Shown: piece by piece, positions 25,521-36,529 of the stretch
Layout: each line of letters opens with the position of its first letter
Numbering within the stretch: position 1 is the stretch's first letter
Assembly (NCBI GenBank): GCA_028751875.1
Contig: CM054165.1
Coordinates: forward strand, 20,824,896-20,888,895
From: Rapana venosa
Taxonomy: Eukaryota > Mollusca > Gastropoda > Neogastropoda > Muricidae
DNA: 64,000 nucleotides
Direction of reading: 5' to 3'
The notes under the pieces: generated by a model
What the model was told of the DNA's origin: nothing
What the model saw: the letters and a program-made list of their open reading frames with translations, nothing else
Databases searched by the model: none
Position numbers and translations under genes: made by a program

Positions 25521-25622
25521 GGGGTCTGCACTGATGTTAACCCCTAAAAAAAAAATATTTCCCCTTGAACGGGAATTTGAAAACCCGGGTCGTCAGATTG
25601 CCCGCGCAATGGACTAGGCTTT
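25514..25622 (-). mobile_element. SINE-A 5' fragment, minus strand
   Basis: gtctgcactgatgttaaccc, cccttgaacgggaattt and gggtcgtcagattgcccgcg are the complement of the SINE-A head and early body. The 3' two thirds are missing and replaced by (CA)n at the break. Confidence 0.8.
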
Positions 25623-26555
25623 CCCCCCCCCCCCCCCCTTTCCCCTTGTGCGTGCGTGGGGGGGCGTGTGGGGTGTTTTGTGGTGTTTGTGTGTGTGTGT
25701 GGCTATGTGTGGCCGCGTTTTGGGATAGTATATAGCGCATAGTAGTAGTAGTAGTATAGGAGGAGGAGAGGCAGCAGTACACACAAACAGCAGCAAACAG
25801 CAGCAGTAGTAAATAGTATAGTATAGTATTTGCAGAAACAGCAGCAGCAGTATATAGTAGTATAATTTGTCGTAGTATAGTAGTGGAATTCAATTTAACT
25901 CCTTCCACATTAAATGGTACCAAAATTTTGGTGGTGTGGCGTGCGTAAACGCGCGTCTGCCTTTCGTCATGCTTGCGTGCGTGCCCTGTGTTGGTGTGGT
26001 GCGTGTATTTCGGGGGGTGGTGCGTGCATTACTTGTGTGGGGGTTCGTCTTTCGTGTGGGGTTTCTTCGTCGAGCGTGCGGGCGTGGAGTGTGGGGCGTG
26101 TGCGTGCGGGGGGGGGGTTAAATGTGCTGCGCGGGTATTTTTGTAGGCGTGGCGTGGGAAAGAAGGGGTTTTTTTTTTCACTGTGCCCTCCCCGAAAAAT
26201 CACGAACAAACACGCAACACCCCTTTTCCAATTGGGGTTCCCTGGCGGGTTCCAAACAAATGTGGGTGGGTTTTTTTTTTTCAAAAAAAAACCCCTCCAT
26301 CGTCTACTAGGACATTGACCCCCTTTAACCCCCCACCCCCACCCCACCCCCATCTCACCTCCCTTCCCCCCCCTCCCTTCCCTTTTTGATGACCTCTTGG
26401 GCAACAAGGGGTTTGACCATCCCCGCGAAATTGAAATCCCCATTTGCAATTGCGTGGGGTTTTCAAAGTTTAGTTTAATTAAAATGGACCAAACTCGGGG
26501 AAAAAATAAAATAATTTGTGAACAGCACGAAAAACCCCACGGGTAAAAAAGTACA
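25623..26555. other. Low-complexity and poor-quality stretch, no gene seen
   Basis: Contains TG-rich sequence (25,650-25,715), tagtag and cagcag trinucleotide clusters (25,738-25,880), TG/CG-rich sequence (25,930-26,115) and C-rich sequence (26,320-26,390). The remainder is unrecognised. Frames of up to 214 residues on the minus strand show no family motif. Confidence 0.6.
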
Positions 26556-26559
26556 TGAA

Positions 26560-27235
26560 AGGGCCCCAACTGGGGGGAGGAAAAGTTTTTTAAAAACCTT
26601 GGCCACACCACAAAGGGCGGGCGACCACGACAAAATCAAAGGGGGGACTAGCCATGGCAACATCTTCCATGACAAAACTCACCACCATAAGGACAATAAA
26701 GAGATCAGTTTCCCAACAAACTAAAACTCTACAAAGGGCCCCAATTTTAAACTATCCTGCTGTAAAGGGAATGAAACCGGCATTTACTCTGAAACAGCCC
26801 AAAACCCAACCATCATTTGAAACAAAATTCTAGGGAAAAAGCTGGGGAAAAATCCGGGGGGGAACAAAGAAACCCAAAGAAATTTCAAAAGCCAAAAAAA
26901 CCCGGGGCAGGTCCACAGAACCCCCTTTACCAAACTCAAGAAAAAAAAACGACATGGTTTAACCCCGTCACCCCCACAAAAACTCTGCCAAAAAAATACT
27001 GCAGGGGAAAACTCGAAAAGGGGGCAGAAAAAAAGGGAAGACGGAAAAAGTCATGGATGGACAAATCAGAGAATGGACCAGGGGTGAAGACTCGGCCCCT
27101 ACTGGGGCAAGCCGAAGACCGAGAGGTTTTGGGGGAAGGCTTACCACGGCCCCCTTTGTCTTTTTGTCTCCCCCCACGACCCAAAGGGCCCGGGAAATGA
27201 TGATATGATGAATATGAGTGATATAAAAGAGGAAA
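26560..27235 (+). pseudogene. RTE-type LINE, C-terminal fragment and tail, corrupted
   Basis: The left part matches the end of the RTE copy at 20,400-20,600 (aaactcaccaccataaggac). The right part reads approximately TWFNPVTPTKTLPKKY, then KKGRRKKSWMD and GQAEDREVLGEGLPR, the usual C-terminal end of RTE proteins (W-F-G-H-V-T, then R-P-K-K-S-W, then E-x-R-E-x-W). A short tail of atgatgatatgatga follows (27,196-27,213). It supplies the 3' end missing from the 17.7 kb copy. Several residues differ from expected in the homopolymer-biased way seen across this block. Confidence 0.7.
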
Positions 27236-27267
27236 GATGAAAGATGGACCCCCTTCACCCCGACAAA

Positions 27268-27490
27268 ATAAAGTCCTTCGGATGGGGAAATATAAAAACC
27301 CAGGCCCCTGTGCAACGCAGCAAAAAAATCTTGCCCACACTTTAAAACCTGTTCCGGGTATTTCCAATTTTTCCGGGGGGAACAGATGACAGAATTTACA
27401 AAAAAAGGCAAGCACACGGGGGTTAGATTAAAAAAAACCCCATAATGCTTTTTTTTCCCTCGAAAAGGGGGGTAAAATAAAAATAATTTA
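27268..27490 (+). mobile_element. SINE-A, 5'-truncated, corrupted
   Basis: Starts at the core (agtccttcggatgggg) and runs through aaatcttgcccacac, gttccgg and acacgggg to a degenerate tail rich in taaaataaaaataattt. The tRNA-like head is absent. Confidence 0.75.
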
Positions 27491-28255
27491 AAAAAAATAA
27501 AGGATAAAACAATGGAAAGGGGAACACGCTTTCCGGGAAACTCCTTTAAAACCCCCATACGAATCACGTCACAATAGGAAGTTTAAGGCCAGAAAAAAAA
27601 CAGAATTAGAAAAACGTCATCGGACCCTATTAAGACTCCTACCCTTTAAATGGAAAAAAAATTAAACTGAAAGGTACGGCAAAGTCCCCAAAAATCTGGG
27701 GCTGGCCCAAACTTTTCCCCACAAAAGGGGAAAATACCAAGGGGGGAGACAAGAAGAGGCGACAGAAAAACATGGGGAAAACAACATCAAGAGGGACTGC
27801 CCGGCCAGGGGAACCTTTTTCTACGGGAAAACAGTTACCGGGGAAATGGGGGGAAGCTTTGTAAAATCTTTAGTTTGGCCCCCATGGTTACCCCGGGCTG
27901 TAGAGAGGAAAAAAGGGGAAGGTGTTTTTGCCAATTGAATTAAAAAAGCAAAAAAAAAGAAAAAAGGACCAAATTTATGTGAAAAATTATTACTTTTTGA
28001 AATGGTTTGAGCCATAATAAAAAAATGGGATATGACAAACTTAACAACGGAATAAGATGGCCACAAAAGGACTTGGGGTTTTTAAAACGGTTTTTTTAAA
28101 ACCCCCGGAAAAAAAATTACACATTTATTTTTCAGCAATGAGTAAAAAAAAACTTTCATTTTTTCGACAACAAAACTCAAAAACGACAACTGGGCCCTCC
28201 TTTCCTAAAAAAGGGGTCCAAGGGAAAAGTGGTGGGGGGTTTTTGGTTTTTTAAT
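27491..28255. other. Poor-quality stretch, nothing recognised
   Basis: A/G-rich sequence with many short homopolymers. No SINE head, LINE motif or coding frame could be supported. Confidence 0.5.
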
Positions 28256-28375
28256 TTTTTATTCATACCACTTTAAATCACGGCAGATTTCTCCCGGAAA
28301 TGTGGGGTTTTTTCCTCTTCCCAGGGGGGACGAGTCCCTGTCCCCCCAAGAGCAGCGCCACCCTTTGTGTTTGGT
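28256..28375 (-). mobile_element. SINE-C 3' fragment, corrupted
   Basis: The pattern accactttaaatcacggcag, ttctcccgg and gagcagcgccaccc is the complement of the SINE-C 3' end (ggtggcgctgctcttgtggc through gaaatctcgtgacttaaagt). Confidence 0.6.
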
Positions 28376-28499
28376 GCAATACAACCCTTTCGGGAAAAGG
28401 GTCCCCCAAAAAATTTTTTGCTTTTCAAGGGGGAATTTTTTAAAAAAGAGTAGTTAGTTTTTCCAGTTTTTTAATTTTTGGGTTTTTATTTCCCCTTTT

Positions 28500-28605
28500 T
28501 GCCTCTTCGACACAGCAACCCGTGTTTGGGTTTTTAAATCGGGCTGCTTACCCCCCTTTTTAAATACCGGTGTCGCCACAAGAAACACGCCACCCGTTAA
28601 CTTTT
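28500..28605 (-). mobile_element. SINE-C 3' fragment, second corrupted copy
   Basis: aaatcgggctgcttaccccc and gtgtcgccacaagaaacacg match the complement of the SINE-C 3' part near 37,200-37,255. It is short and damaged. Confidence 0.5.
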
Positions 28606-28683
28606 CTTTATTCCTTTTTTCTTGTCTGCCTTTAATTTTTTTTCCCGGGTTTTTTTTTAATTTTTATTTTTTAAATTTCGTAA

Positions 28684-28830
28684 TCCCGCTCAAGCAAAAC
28701 AACAGCGTTGTCTTTTGTATAACAAAAAAGCTTTACCTCCCTTAAACGCCGACAAGTCAAACCCCGCGCTTTCCTTTTTAAGTTTTGGGCCCTATTGAAA
28801 TCTTTTTGTTTTTTGTTGGTTTTTTCCCTT
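28684..28830 (-). mobile_element. TGE element, partial corrupted copy
   Basis: cgctcaagcaaaacaacagc, gttgtcttttgtataac, then cttaaacgccgacaagtcaa follow the order of TGE copy 3 (stem-loop, then hairpin region). The TATA end is not recognisable. Confidence 0.5.
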
Positions 28831-29214
28831 TCAGAATTTTTCCAAAATAATTTTTTTTGTTGCTTTTGGGTTTTTTTTTACGTCCTTTAAAAGGGGTGTT
28901 TTCAAAAACCCTTTTTTTATTTTTTTTTTCCCCACTGGGAAAAACCTACATCCCAAAAACCACCAAGGGTTTTTGCGGGGGGGCCCAAAAATTTGGTTTT
29001 AAAACGGGGGTCAAACCCACACTTCTCGCTTTTTAAGGCCCTTAAAAGGGCATGTAAAAAATGTTTTCCTAACCTTTGGCGTAAGGGGAACCCAAAGGGG
29101 TCCGAGACCCCCATCTTCCTAAAAAAAAAAATTTTTCTTTTTGAGCCAAAAAGGGCCCCTAAACCGGGGGCTTTTCCCGGTTTTCCCGTACGTTAAGCGA
29201 ACTGATGGTTTTTT

Positions 29215-29430
29215 TTACCACCCCTTTGACCGGGTCTAGTCGGGGCCCCCGATACTTCCCCAGCAGACTGTACCCCCTTTTGTACACCTTTGGGGGAAGG
29301 GGGAAAATAGGGTTTTAAATTGGGCCCCTTTTCCCCAAGGGCACAACACCGGCCCAGCGGGATCAACCCGCGACCTCTGGATCACGAGCTGAACCCCCCT
29401 AAACCAAAACGACCAAAGGTGCCTCCCCAA
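29215..29430 (-). mobile_element. Possible tRNA-headed SINE, family not seen elsewhere here
   Basis: In complement the right part reads like a tRNA-type head: ggcctttggtcgtttt, then the anticodon-arm-like gctcgtgatccagaggtcg and the B box cgggttgatcc. Sequence quality is poor, and there is no second copy to confirm the body. Confidence 0.45.
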
Positions 29431-29690
29431 CTTTTCTAAGGGGGGAGCATATTAGGGGCACGGCGCCCCTCTACCTCTTTTCCCCGCTCTTTTTCCTTTC
29501 CCCGAAACCCCAAAAAAGGGGATACCCATTTACACGGGGGGAAAGGAGGGGCTGTACGGGAAACCAAGGCGCGCAAACGGTCCCGTTTCCCAAATAAACC
29601 TGCTCGATGCCGCTTTAAATTAACCTTTGGGTTTGGGGGGGGGGGGAGGAAGCAGTGCTCGACCACTTTACTATCCCCTCCCCGCATAAA
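29431..29690 (-). mobile_element. SINE-B (5S/tRNA composite), corrupted copy
   Basis: Complement of the SINE-B body (agcatattaggggcacggcg, acccatttacac), the 5S-like part (ccaaggcgcgcaaacgg, gctcgatgccgctttaaatt) and the tRNA-like start (gtgctcgaccactttactat). Matches clean copies in order. Confidence 0.75.
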
Positions 29691-29713
29691 TTTAAAAATA
29701 GTTTTTTTTTAAA

Positions 29714-30235
29714 AAAACCTCTGGAGAAAAAAGATCTCACTTTTTCTCCAAAATCAGACTAATGCCCTCCCTTGTCCCCAAAATTTCCCTATTTTTGTAT
29801 TCCTGTGAATCAAAGGACCCTAAATGCAGATCTGGAAAAAAAATACCCGGGGGGGAGATAGTGGGTTTCGGGGACTCCTTTGGGATCTCCCACAAAGACC
29901 ACAAAAACAAAGAAAGGGGTGCATAACCCGAATCCAACAAACCATTGGAAAACCCCTAAACCTTTTAACGATCGTGAAAAAGCGTAAAATTAAATGGTAT
30001 GGGCATTCAAAAAATCCAAAAAGGGCTTGGGAAAGACTTTTTTACAATACTGTCCCCCAAAGGAAGAAAAGAGGCAGACCAAGGGAAAACTTGGGGGGAT
30101 AAAATCACGAATGGACAGGCCTGAAAATCAAAAAACCCGAGAAAGGCAGAACGGAAAGGAAAGGAGGAAATGGGTTTTTGATTTTGAGGTGGGCCCCCCC
30201 GTTCGTCAAATAACGGACAGATAAAAAATAATAAA
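29714..30235 (+). pseudogene. RTE-type LINE, C-terminal fragment, corrupted copy of the 50.9-51.4 kb type
   Basis: Nearly every phrase of 50,870-51,380 recurs in order: aaatcagactaatgccctcc, acaaagaccacaaaaacaaa, aatccaacaaaccattggaa, taaatggtatgggcattc, gaggcagaccaaggg and cgaatggacaggcc. The readable protein fragment includes IQQTIGKPLNLLTIVKKRKI followed by KWYGH. Mismatches mostly copy the neighbouring base, which gives a direct measure of local sequence quality. The tail is a degenerate run of aataataata. Confidence 0.8.
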
Positions 30236-30386
30236 TAATAATACCTTTTCTGTACATTAACCCACTACCTCTTTTCAATTTCCCCTCCAAAACCATCCCA
30301 AGCTCCTGTTTTATAGCCCCCCCGACCACAAGGCCAAAAGTTGAAGTTCCTCTGTGGGGGGTTCCCCGGGGGGGGGGGGGGGGGTT

Positions 30387-30535
30387 CCCCCGTCAGTATA
30401 AATAGCAACCCCCCATTTTGGAAAATCTGTGCTAAAAAATTTCCCTCCTTTTCTTCCCTCTCTTTTCTCTGGCCCTTTATCCTTTTCTTTGCCGTCACCT
30501 TCCCCTCCTCCTCCTCCTCCTTCGTCCATTTTAAT
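30387..30535 (+). mobile_element. TGE element, 5' fragment
   Basis: Begins cccgtcagtataaatagcaa, with the TATA-like motif at about 30,398-30,405, and follows the pyrimidine-rich middle of copies 4 and 6. It is then broken by a LINE 3' end. Confidence 0.7.
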
Positions 30536-30615
30536 AATAATAATAAATAATAATAAAAATGCCTGGAATTTAAATACCTGAACTTGTAAACAACAAATCA
30601 AAGCGCTGGGCCATT
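30531..30615 (-). mobile_element. L2/CR1-like LINE 3' end
   Basis: An (AAT)n stretch, then tggaatttaaatacctgaac and caacaaatcaaagcgctggg. This is the complement of the L2-like 3' terminus seen at 13,450-13,540, 45,470 and 52,540. Confidence 0.6.
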
Positions 30616-31055
30616 TCTCCGCAAACCCCCCCCCCACCAACCCCTTCCTTTTTTTTAAATTTCTTAAAAAAACTTAAAAATAAACCCCTTTTCTCTTTAA
30701 AAACCCCCCCATGCCGGGGGTCCCGAAATTGGGCAGGCCCCTTAAATGGCAGCGTTCCCCTTTTGCGGTCAATAAACCCAAAAATAGGTCGTCCTGATGT
30801 TCGAAAGGAGGAAAGAGGAAAGGGGAGGGAGGATATTGGGGGCGGTTTTACACCATGGAAGGTTTTTTTTTTAAAAATCAGATTAAATTGTGTAACTCCT
30901 ATATACAAATTCCCCCTTTCCAAACAATCCAAACTTTTTTTAGTCACACCCCCCACAGAGGGCCCCATCGGGGGTGTTGTCACCTTGTCCCCATTTTTTT
31001 TTTAAAAACTGAGATTAAAATTTTTTGGGTTTAAAAATATCTGATTTTTTCAAAC
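30616..31055. other. Poor-quality stretch, nothing recognised
   Basis: Homopolymer-rich sequence without recognisable motifs. Frames on either strand show no family features. Confidence 0.5.
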
Positions 31056-31863
31056 CCCCCCCACAAAAACACACATACCCCCTACACACCACACACACAC
31101 AAAAACATAGACACTACACAAAAGACCAAACATAAAAAAAACAACACACAAATACCCAAACACACATACACACACACACACAACAACAGACAGACAAAAA
31201 CATACACACAAAAAACACAAAAACCCCCACAAAACACACACACACACACACAGACACCCACAAAACCCACACAAACACACAAAAGACACCCACCCACACC
31301 CACACACACACACAAACACACACACCCACACCACACACAAAACACACCCCACAAAAACACACACACAAAAACACACAACAAAAAACACAAAACACCCACA
31401 CACACACACATCACACACACACACAACACACACACACATACACACCCACGACACACACAAACAGACAAAACCCCACACACACAAACAACCCCCAGAAAAA
31501 CACAAAAACCCAAAAACCCGACAAAACCCCCCCACACACACACACAAAACTCCCCCACACACACACAACACCCCCCACACCCCCAAAAACACACCCCCCC
31601 CTTACCCCCACACACAACACACAAAGACAACAGAAACAAAAAACCAAGAACACACCCCACACAACAAAACACACACACACACCACACAAAAACCCCCACC
31701 AACCCAAAACACACAACACACAACACACACACCACACACACACAACACAACACACCACACAACCCCCCACAACACACAAACACACCACACACACACACAC
31801 ACACACACACAACACACCAAACACAACAAACACACACAAAAAACACACACAACAAAACACACA

Positions 31864-31898
<35 letters not shown>

Positions 31899-31899
31899 G

Positions 31900-32160
31900 G
31901 GGACCCCAAAAAACTCACATCCTTTTGGATGGGCTAAAACCCCACGTCCCCTTGTGCTAACGCACGCAGAACATCTTGCGCACAAAATTAAATCCTGTTT
32001 TTCCTTTTTCGTAAAAGGGCCCCTTTGTGCCGGTGGGGAAAAGATGGGCAAAAAATTTACAAAAAACCGCATACACAGAACTGGGTGTAAAAAAAAAAGG
32101 GACTTGAGGGTTTTTTTTCCCCTAAACCTCGATATAAAAGAATAAAATAAAATAAAATTT
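31900..32160 (+). mobile_element. SINE-A piece 1 of the composite array
   Basis: cttttggatgggctaaaacc, then acgcacgcagaacatcttgc, then gtgccggtgggg and cctcgatataaaagaataaa. 5' truncated; conserved tail present. Confidence 0.8.
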
Positions 32161-32883
32161 AAAAAAAAAAACAAACCCCACACACAAAACACACACACAA
32201 CACACACACAAAAACACACACACACAAACACACACACACACACACACAAAACACCACACACACAAACAAAACACACACACAAACACACCCCATACAAAAA
32301 CACACACAACACACAACACCACAAAACATACAACCCCACATTAAAACACAAAACATTTCACACACACATTTCACACACCGACACAAAACAAGACAAAACA
32401 GACACACACAAAACAAGAACCCCCACACCAGACCACACAAAAAGACAAACCCCACACACCCACCCACACACACACCCACATACACAACACAACAACACAA
32501 CACCCCACACACACAAAAACACCCACACAAACACAAACACAATTTACACAAAACACACACAAAAACCAAAACACAAAAAAACACACACCAACACATACAA
32601 CAAAACACAACACACACAAAACAGACAAACACACAAACAAAAAGAAACACCAACACACCAAAACACACACAACACACCCCACACACACCCCACACACACA
32701 CAACACACACACACAACACACAAAAAACACACAACACACACAACACCCCACACAAAACACAACAACACACACACAAAACCCCACACACACACCACACACA
32801 CACACACACACCCCACACCACACAAAAAAAAACACACACACACACACAAAAACACACACACACACACAAAAACACAACAAAGG

Positions 32884-33130
32884 GACCACACTCACAATCC
32901 TTCAAGGACATAAAAACCCAAAGCCTTTGTGCAACCACCAGAAAATCTTGCGCACAAATTAAATCCCGTTCCGCTTTTCGTAAAAAGTAGGGCCAAATTG
33001 TGTGCCCCGGGGGGAAAAAAGATGACAGAATTGACAAAACCCGCATACACACAGGGCTTGGTTTTTAAAAAAAAAGCACTTTATGCTTTTTCCCCCTATC
33101 CTCGATATAAAAAAAAAATAAAATAATTTA
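32884..33130 (+). mobile_element. SINE-A piece 2 of the composite array
   Basis: aatcttgcgcacaaattaaa, cgttccgcttttcgtaaaaa and tatcctcgatataaaa mark the same portion of SINE-A as piece 1. Confidence 0.8.
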
Positions 33131-33259
33131 AAAAAAAAAACAAGACAAAAAACACACAAAACACACACAACAAACACACACACAACACACACCACCAACC
33201 CACATACACAACACCACAAAAAACACACACACAACAACCCACAACACACACAAAAAAAA

Positions 33260-33296
<37 letters not shown>

Positions 33297-33734
33297 CACA
33301 CACACACATACACACACCCATACAAACACACGCCCCACACAAAACCCGACAAACACACCACCAAACACACACCAGAACACCACACAACCACCACCCACCA
33401 CCCACACACAAACACAACCCACAAAACAAAACACCCCCCCCACACACACAAAACACACCCCACAATAAAAAAAAACAACACACACAAACCAAAAACAAAA
33501 CCCCAAAACACAACACAAACAGACCCACACAAACCAAAAACAACAAAAAACACACCAAACACAACCCCACACACAACACAACAACACCACACACACACAA
33601 CAACCACACAAAAACAACACAACACACAAAACACACACACACAACACCCACACACACACAACACCCCACACACAAAACACACAACACACACAAAACACAC
33701 ACACACACACACCAAAACCCCCACAAACACACAA

Positions 33735-33930
33735 AACTCCCCATCCACAAGGGGGTTATAAACCGACCCACAACCACCAAACAAGGCACACAAATCCTTT
33801 TCCTTTTGGAAAAGGGGACCCATTGGGCCGGTTTGGGGAAACCCGAACAAATTTACAAAACCCATATTTCCCGGGCTGGTTCGAAAAAACCTTGTTTTCC
33901 GTAACCTGTAAAAAGAAAAAAATAAAAATT
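33735..33930 (+). mobile_element. SINE-A piece 3 of the composite array, most degraded
   Basis: Starts aactccccatccacaaggg and gttataaaccgacc, and ends with a degraded tail near cgtaacctgtaaaaag. The middle is partly deleted. Confidence 0.6.
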
Positions 33931-34135
33931 TTAAAAAAACAACAAGGACCCAAAAAAGAAAAAAAAAAGAAAAAAACACAACAAACACACACAAAAACAC
34001 CACCCCCACAAAACCCCCCATAAAAAACACAAAAAACAACACACCCCCACCCCAAAAAACCCAAAACCAAAAAAACCCCCCCACACACACACACACACAC
34101 CCAAACACACACACACAAACTCAAAAAAAGGGTTT

Positions 34136-34519
34136 AAAACCAAATCTAAATGTTTTTCCGGTTTAAAAACGCCATGGTTTAAAAAACATCGTAATTAAAA
34201 CCGTAGGGTCCTAAAACCCTTTTTCCCCTAAATACCAAATATTACCCCACCCCCCCCCCCCCCCCCAAACCCAACCCCCCCCCTACCACCAAAACCCCCA
34301 CCCTCCCCCCTTTCCCTTTTCCTTTCCCCCCGTTATTTATTTATTCTTTTTTTTCGGGAAGAATGGAATAACCCACCGCTTTTGTTTTGGGTTTTTGGGG
34401 GGTTTTTTTTTTCATCCAGTCCCAAATTGTTATTTCATTTTGTAAATTTTTTGGATCTATCCCGCACACCAAAGGGCCACTCTTCCCGAAAAGTGGAATA
34501 TTTTTAAAGATCGCAGAGT
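34136..34519. other. Poor-quality stretch, nothing recognised
   Basis: Homopolymer-rich sequence with a C-run at about 34,244-34,266. It resembles the last part of the error-prone block. No SINE or coding signal was seen. Confidence 0.5.
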
Positions 34520-34898
34520 TCTCTCCTCTCTCTCTCTCTCTCCCCCCCCCCCCTCCTCTCTCTCTCCCCCCTCCTCTTTTTTCTCTCTTCCCCTCTCTCT
34601 CTTTTTTCCCTCTCTTTTCTTTTCTCTCCACTCTCTCCCTCCCCTCTCTCCTCTCTCTCTCCTTTTCTGCCCTTTGGGGTTTTTTGTGTTGTGTGTGTGT
34701 GTGTTGTTTTGTGGGGTTTTTTTTAGCATTTTTCCACTAAAAAGTTTTTTTTTAAACATAATTTTAAAAGTGGTGGGGTAGGGGTGTTTGTCGCGCGCTG
34801 CTCTTCCTCTCTCCCCCCTTCCTCTTCTTTTCTCGTCTCCCCTCTCCTCTCCTCTCTCTCTCTCTCCCTCTTTATCTCTCTCTCTCTCGTGTGTGAGT

Positions 34899-34972
<74 letters not shown>

Positions 34973-35027
34973 TGTGTGCGTGGCGTGTGTGTGTGTGTGT
35001 GTGTCTGGTCTGTGTGTGTGTGGCGTG

Positions 35028-35090
<63 letters not shown>

Positions 35091-35195
35091 GTGTGTGTGT
35101 GTGTGGTGTGTGTGTGCGCGCGCGCGCTCTCGTGTGTGTGCGTGTGTGTCTGTGTCTGTGTGTGTGGGTATGTGTGTGTTTATGTTGCGTGTGTC
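34520..35195 (+). repeat. (CT)n and (TG)n microsatellite cluster
   Basis: CT-rich (34,521-34,672), CT (34,800-34,888), TG (34,889-35,030), CT (35,031-35,088) and TG (35,089-35,185) arrays in succession. The alternation of CT and TG blocks suggests repeated replication slippage. Confidence 0.95.
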
Positions 35196-35360
35196 CGTAA
35201 TTGTTAATTTTGGGGTAGGGGTGAGGGTGGACGGGAAGGTCTGTGTTGTTTTTCCGCCTTTTGTACAAAACAAACAACGCGGTAATCTAATTTGAGACTG
35301 ATATATAATCATACTCAAAGACGACATGGAAAGAATGTTCGGACACGCCTTTGTCATAAA

Positions 35361-35649
35361 GGTAAAGGTGTCTCATAACCTATGTGGTCATAGGGGAGTG
35401 ACGCATCAGAGACCTCAACTTCTCTAGGGGCCAGCATATTGAGGGCAGTGTCCATCTCCTCTCCCTCGCTGCTTTACCTTCCCTTACCCTAAAGAGGGCG
35501 GGTACCCATTTACAGCTGAACTTGGGGAACTGTACTGAAGCCAAGGCGCGCAAAAATGGTCACCCATCCAAGTGGTAACCACGCTCGACGCTGCTTAACT
35601 TGGCTGGGGGAAAAGCGAGTGCTCCGACCACTGAGCTATCCCGTCCCCA
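35361..35649 (-). mobile_element. SINE-B (5S/tRNA composite), clean copy
   Basis: In complement it starts ggggacgggatagctcagtgg (tRNA A-box-like tagctcagtgg) and then cagagcactcg-type sequence. It continues with ccaagttaagcagcgtcgag, gtggttaccacttggatggg and tgacc, which parallel 5S rRNA internal control sequence. The family body (ggtaaagcagcgagggagag) and the 3' end at aaaggtgtctcataaccta complete it. Confidence 0.85.
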
Positions 35650-35826
35650 TATAATTATAATCATAGGGTTTTTTTTATCTTTAATCCAGGAAATATAACA
35701 CCTAGAAGCATCCGTTCTTGTGCATGGTAATGTGATATCATCTTCCCTGTGCATTCAATACAATGATTGGTCCGACCAAGCTCCAAAAGCCCTAAGGCTT
35801 AGACCCACCCATTCACACCTATGCAA

Positions 35827-35900
35827 GACTCTCTCTCTCTCCCTCTCTCTCTCTCTCTCCCTCTTTCTCTCTCTCTCCCTCTTTCCTCTCTCTCTCTCTC

Positions 35901-35944
<44 letters not shown>

Positions 35945-35985
35945 CTCTCTCTCTCCCTCTTTCTCTCTCTCTCTTTCTCTCTCAA
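35827..35985 (+). repeat. (CT)n microsatellite
   Basis: Nearly pure CT array with TTT and CCT interruptions. 35,650-35,826 is non-repetitive with no recognised function. Confidence 0.95.
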
Positions 35986-36075
35986 ATATGTTTATATGTT
36001 TTGTATCCTATAACTAACTGTACAATGTAAACAAAAAACTGAATAAAAAAATGTTTATTTTTAAACAAAGACTTT

Positions 36076-36453
36076 AAGGAAGGGATAGCTCAGTGGTCAG
36101 AGCACTCTCTTTCCGCCAAGCTAAGGTTATGCAGCGTGGAGCGTGGTTACGGAGTGAATGACCGTTTTGCGCGCTTTGGCTTCAGTACAGTCCCCTTCCC
36201 CCTAGTTCACCCCGCTGTAAATGGGTACCTGCCCTTTTTAGGATCAGGGAAGGTAAAAGCAGCGAGGGAGAGGAGATGGGCGCCGCCCTCAATATACTGG
36301 CTCTAGAGAAGTTGAGGTCTCTGACGCCTCGCTCCCCTACGACCAAATAGGTTAGAAGAAGAAGAAGAAGAAGAAGAAGAAGAAATGGAATTCATATAGC
36401 GCTGTATCTTGCACAGACACCTTTATGGGACACCTTTACCTTTTTTGCCATTA
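36076..36453 (+). mobile_element. SINE-B copy split by a LINE 3' end
   Basis: The head agggatagctcagtggtcag, a diverged 5S-like part (ttatgcagcgtggagcgtgg) and the body are present. The 3' end is interrupted: gaccaaataggtta is followed by (GAA)n and tggaattcatatagcgctgt, then the SINE resumes with tgggacacctttacc. Confidence 0.8.
36353..36428 (-). mobile_element. Very short L2-like LINE 3' end inside SINE-B
   Basis: About 75 nt comprising a (GAA)n tail and ggaattcatatagcgctgta, tcttgca, the complement of the L2-like 3' terminus. It lies between ggtta and tgggac of the SINE-B 3' end, so it inserted after the SINE. Confidence 0.7.
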
Positions 36454-36529
36454 CTGAGTTGTTGGATTCTCGAGTTTCTTTTCTTTTTAATTAGATTTTT
36501 CTTTTCCTTTCTCAGCCAGATCTGCAAGT

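Larger units (their letters stand above)
31056..34135 (+). repeat. Composite tandem array: (CA)n plus truncated SINE-A
   Basis: Blocks of irregular (CA)n at 31,060-31,897, 32,165-32,880, 33,135-33,732 and 33,965-34,130 alternate with SINE-A pieces at 31,900-32,160, 32,884-33,130 and 33,735-33,930. Each SINE-A piece lacks the tRNA-like head, starts near the ccccaaaagtccttcggatg region, and ends in a similar A-rich tail before the next CA block. The unit period is about 0.86-0.98 kb. Cys/Val-rich frames of up to 328 residues on the minus strand are readings of (TG)n. Confidence 0.75.

Noticed and set aside
25967..26611. Minus-strand open frame of 214 codons
   Set aside because: It lies in corrupted, low-complexity sequence and shows no family motif. 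Frame length is not reliable there.
31082..33789. Cys/Val-rich frames of up to 328 codons resembling membrane or cysteine-rich proteins
   Set aside because: These are (TG)n readings. Cysteine and valine alternate because tgt and gtg codons alternate.
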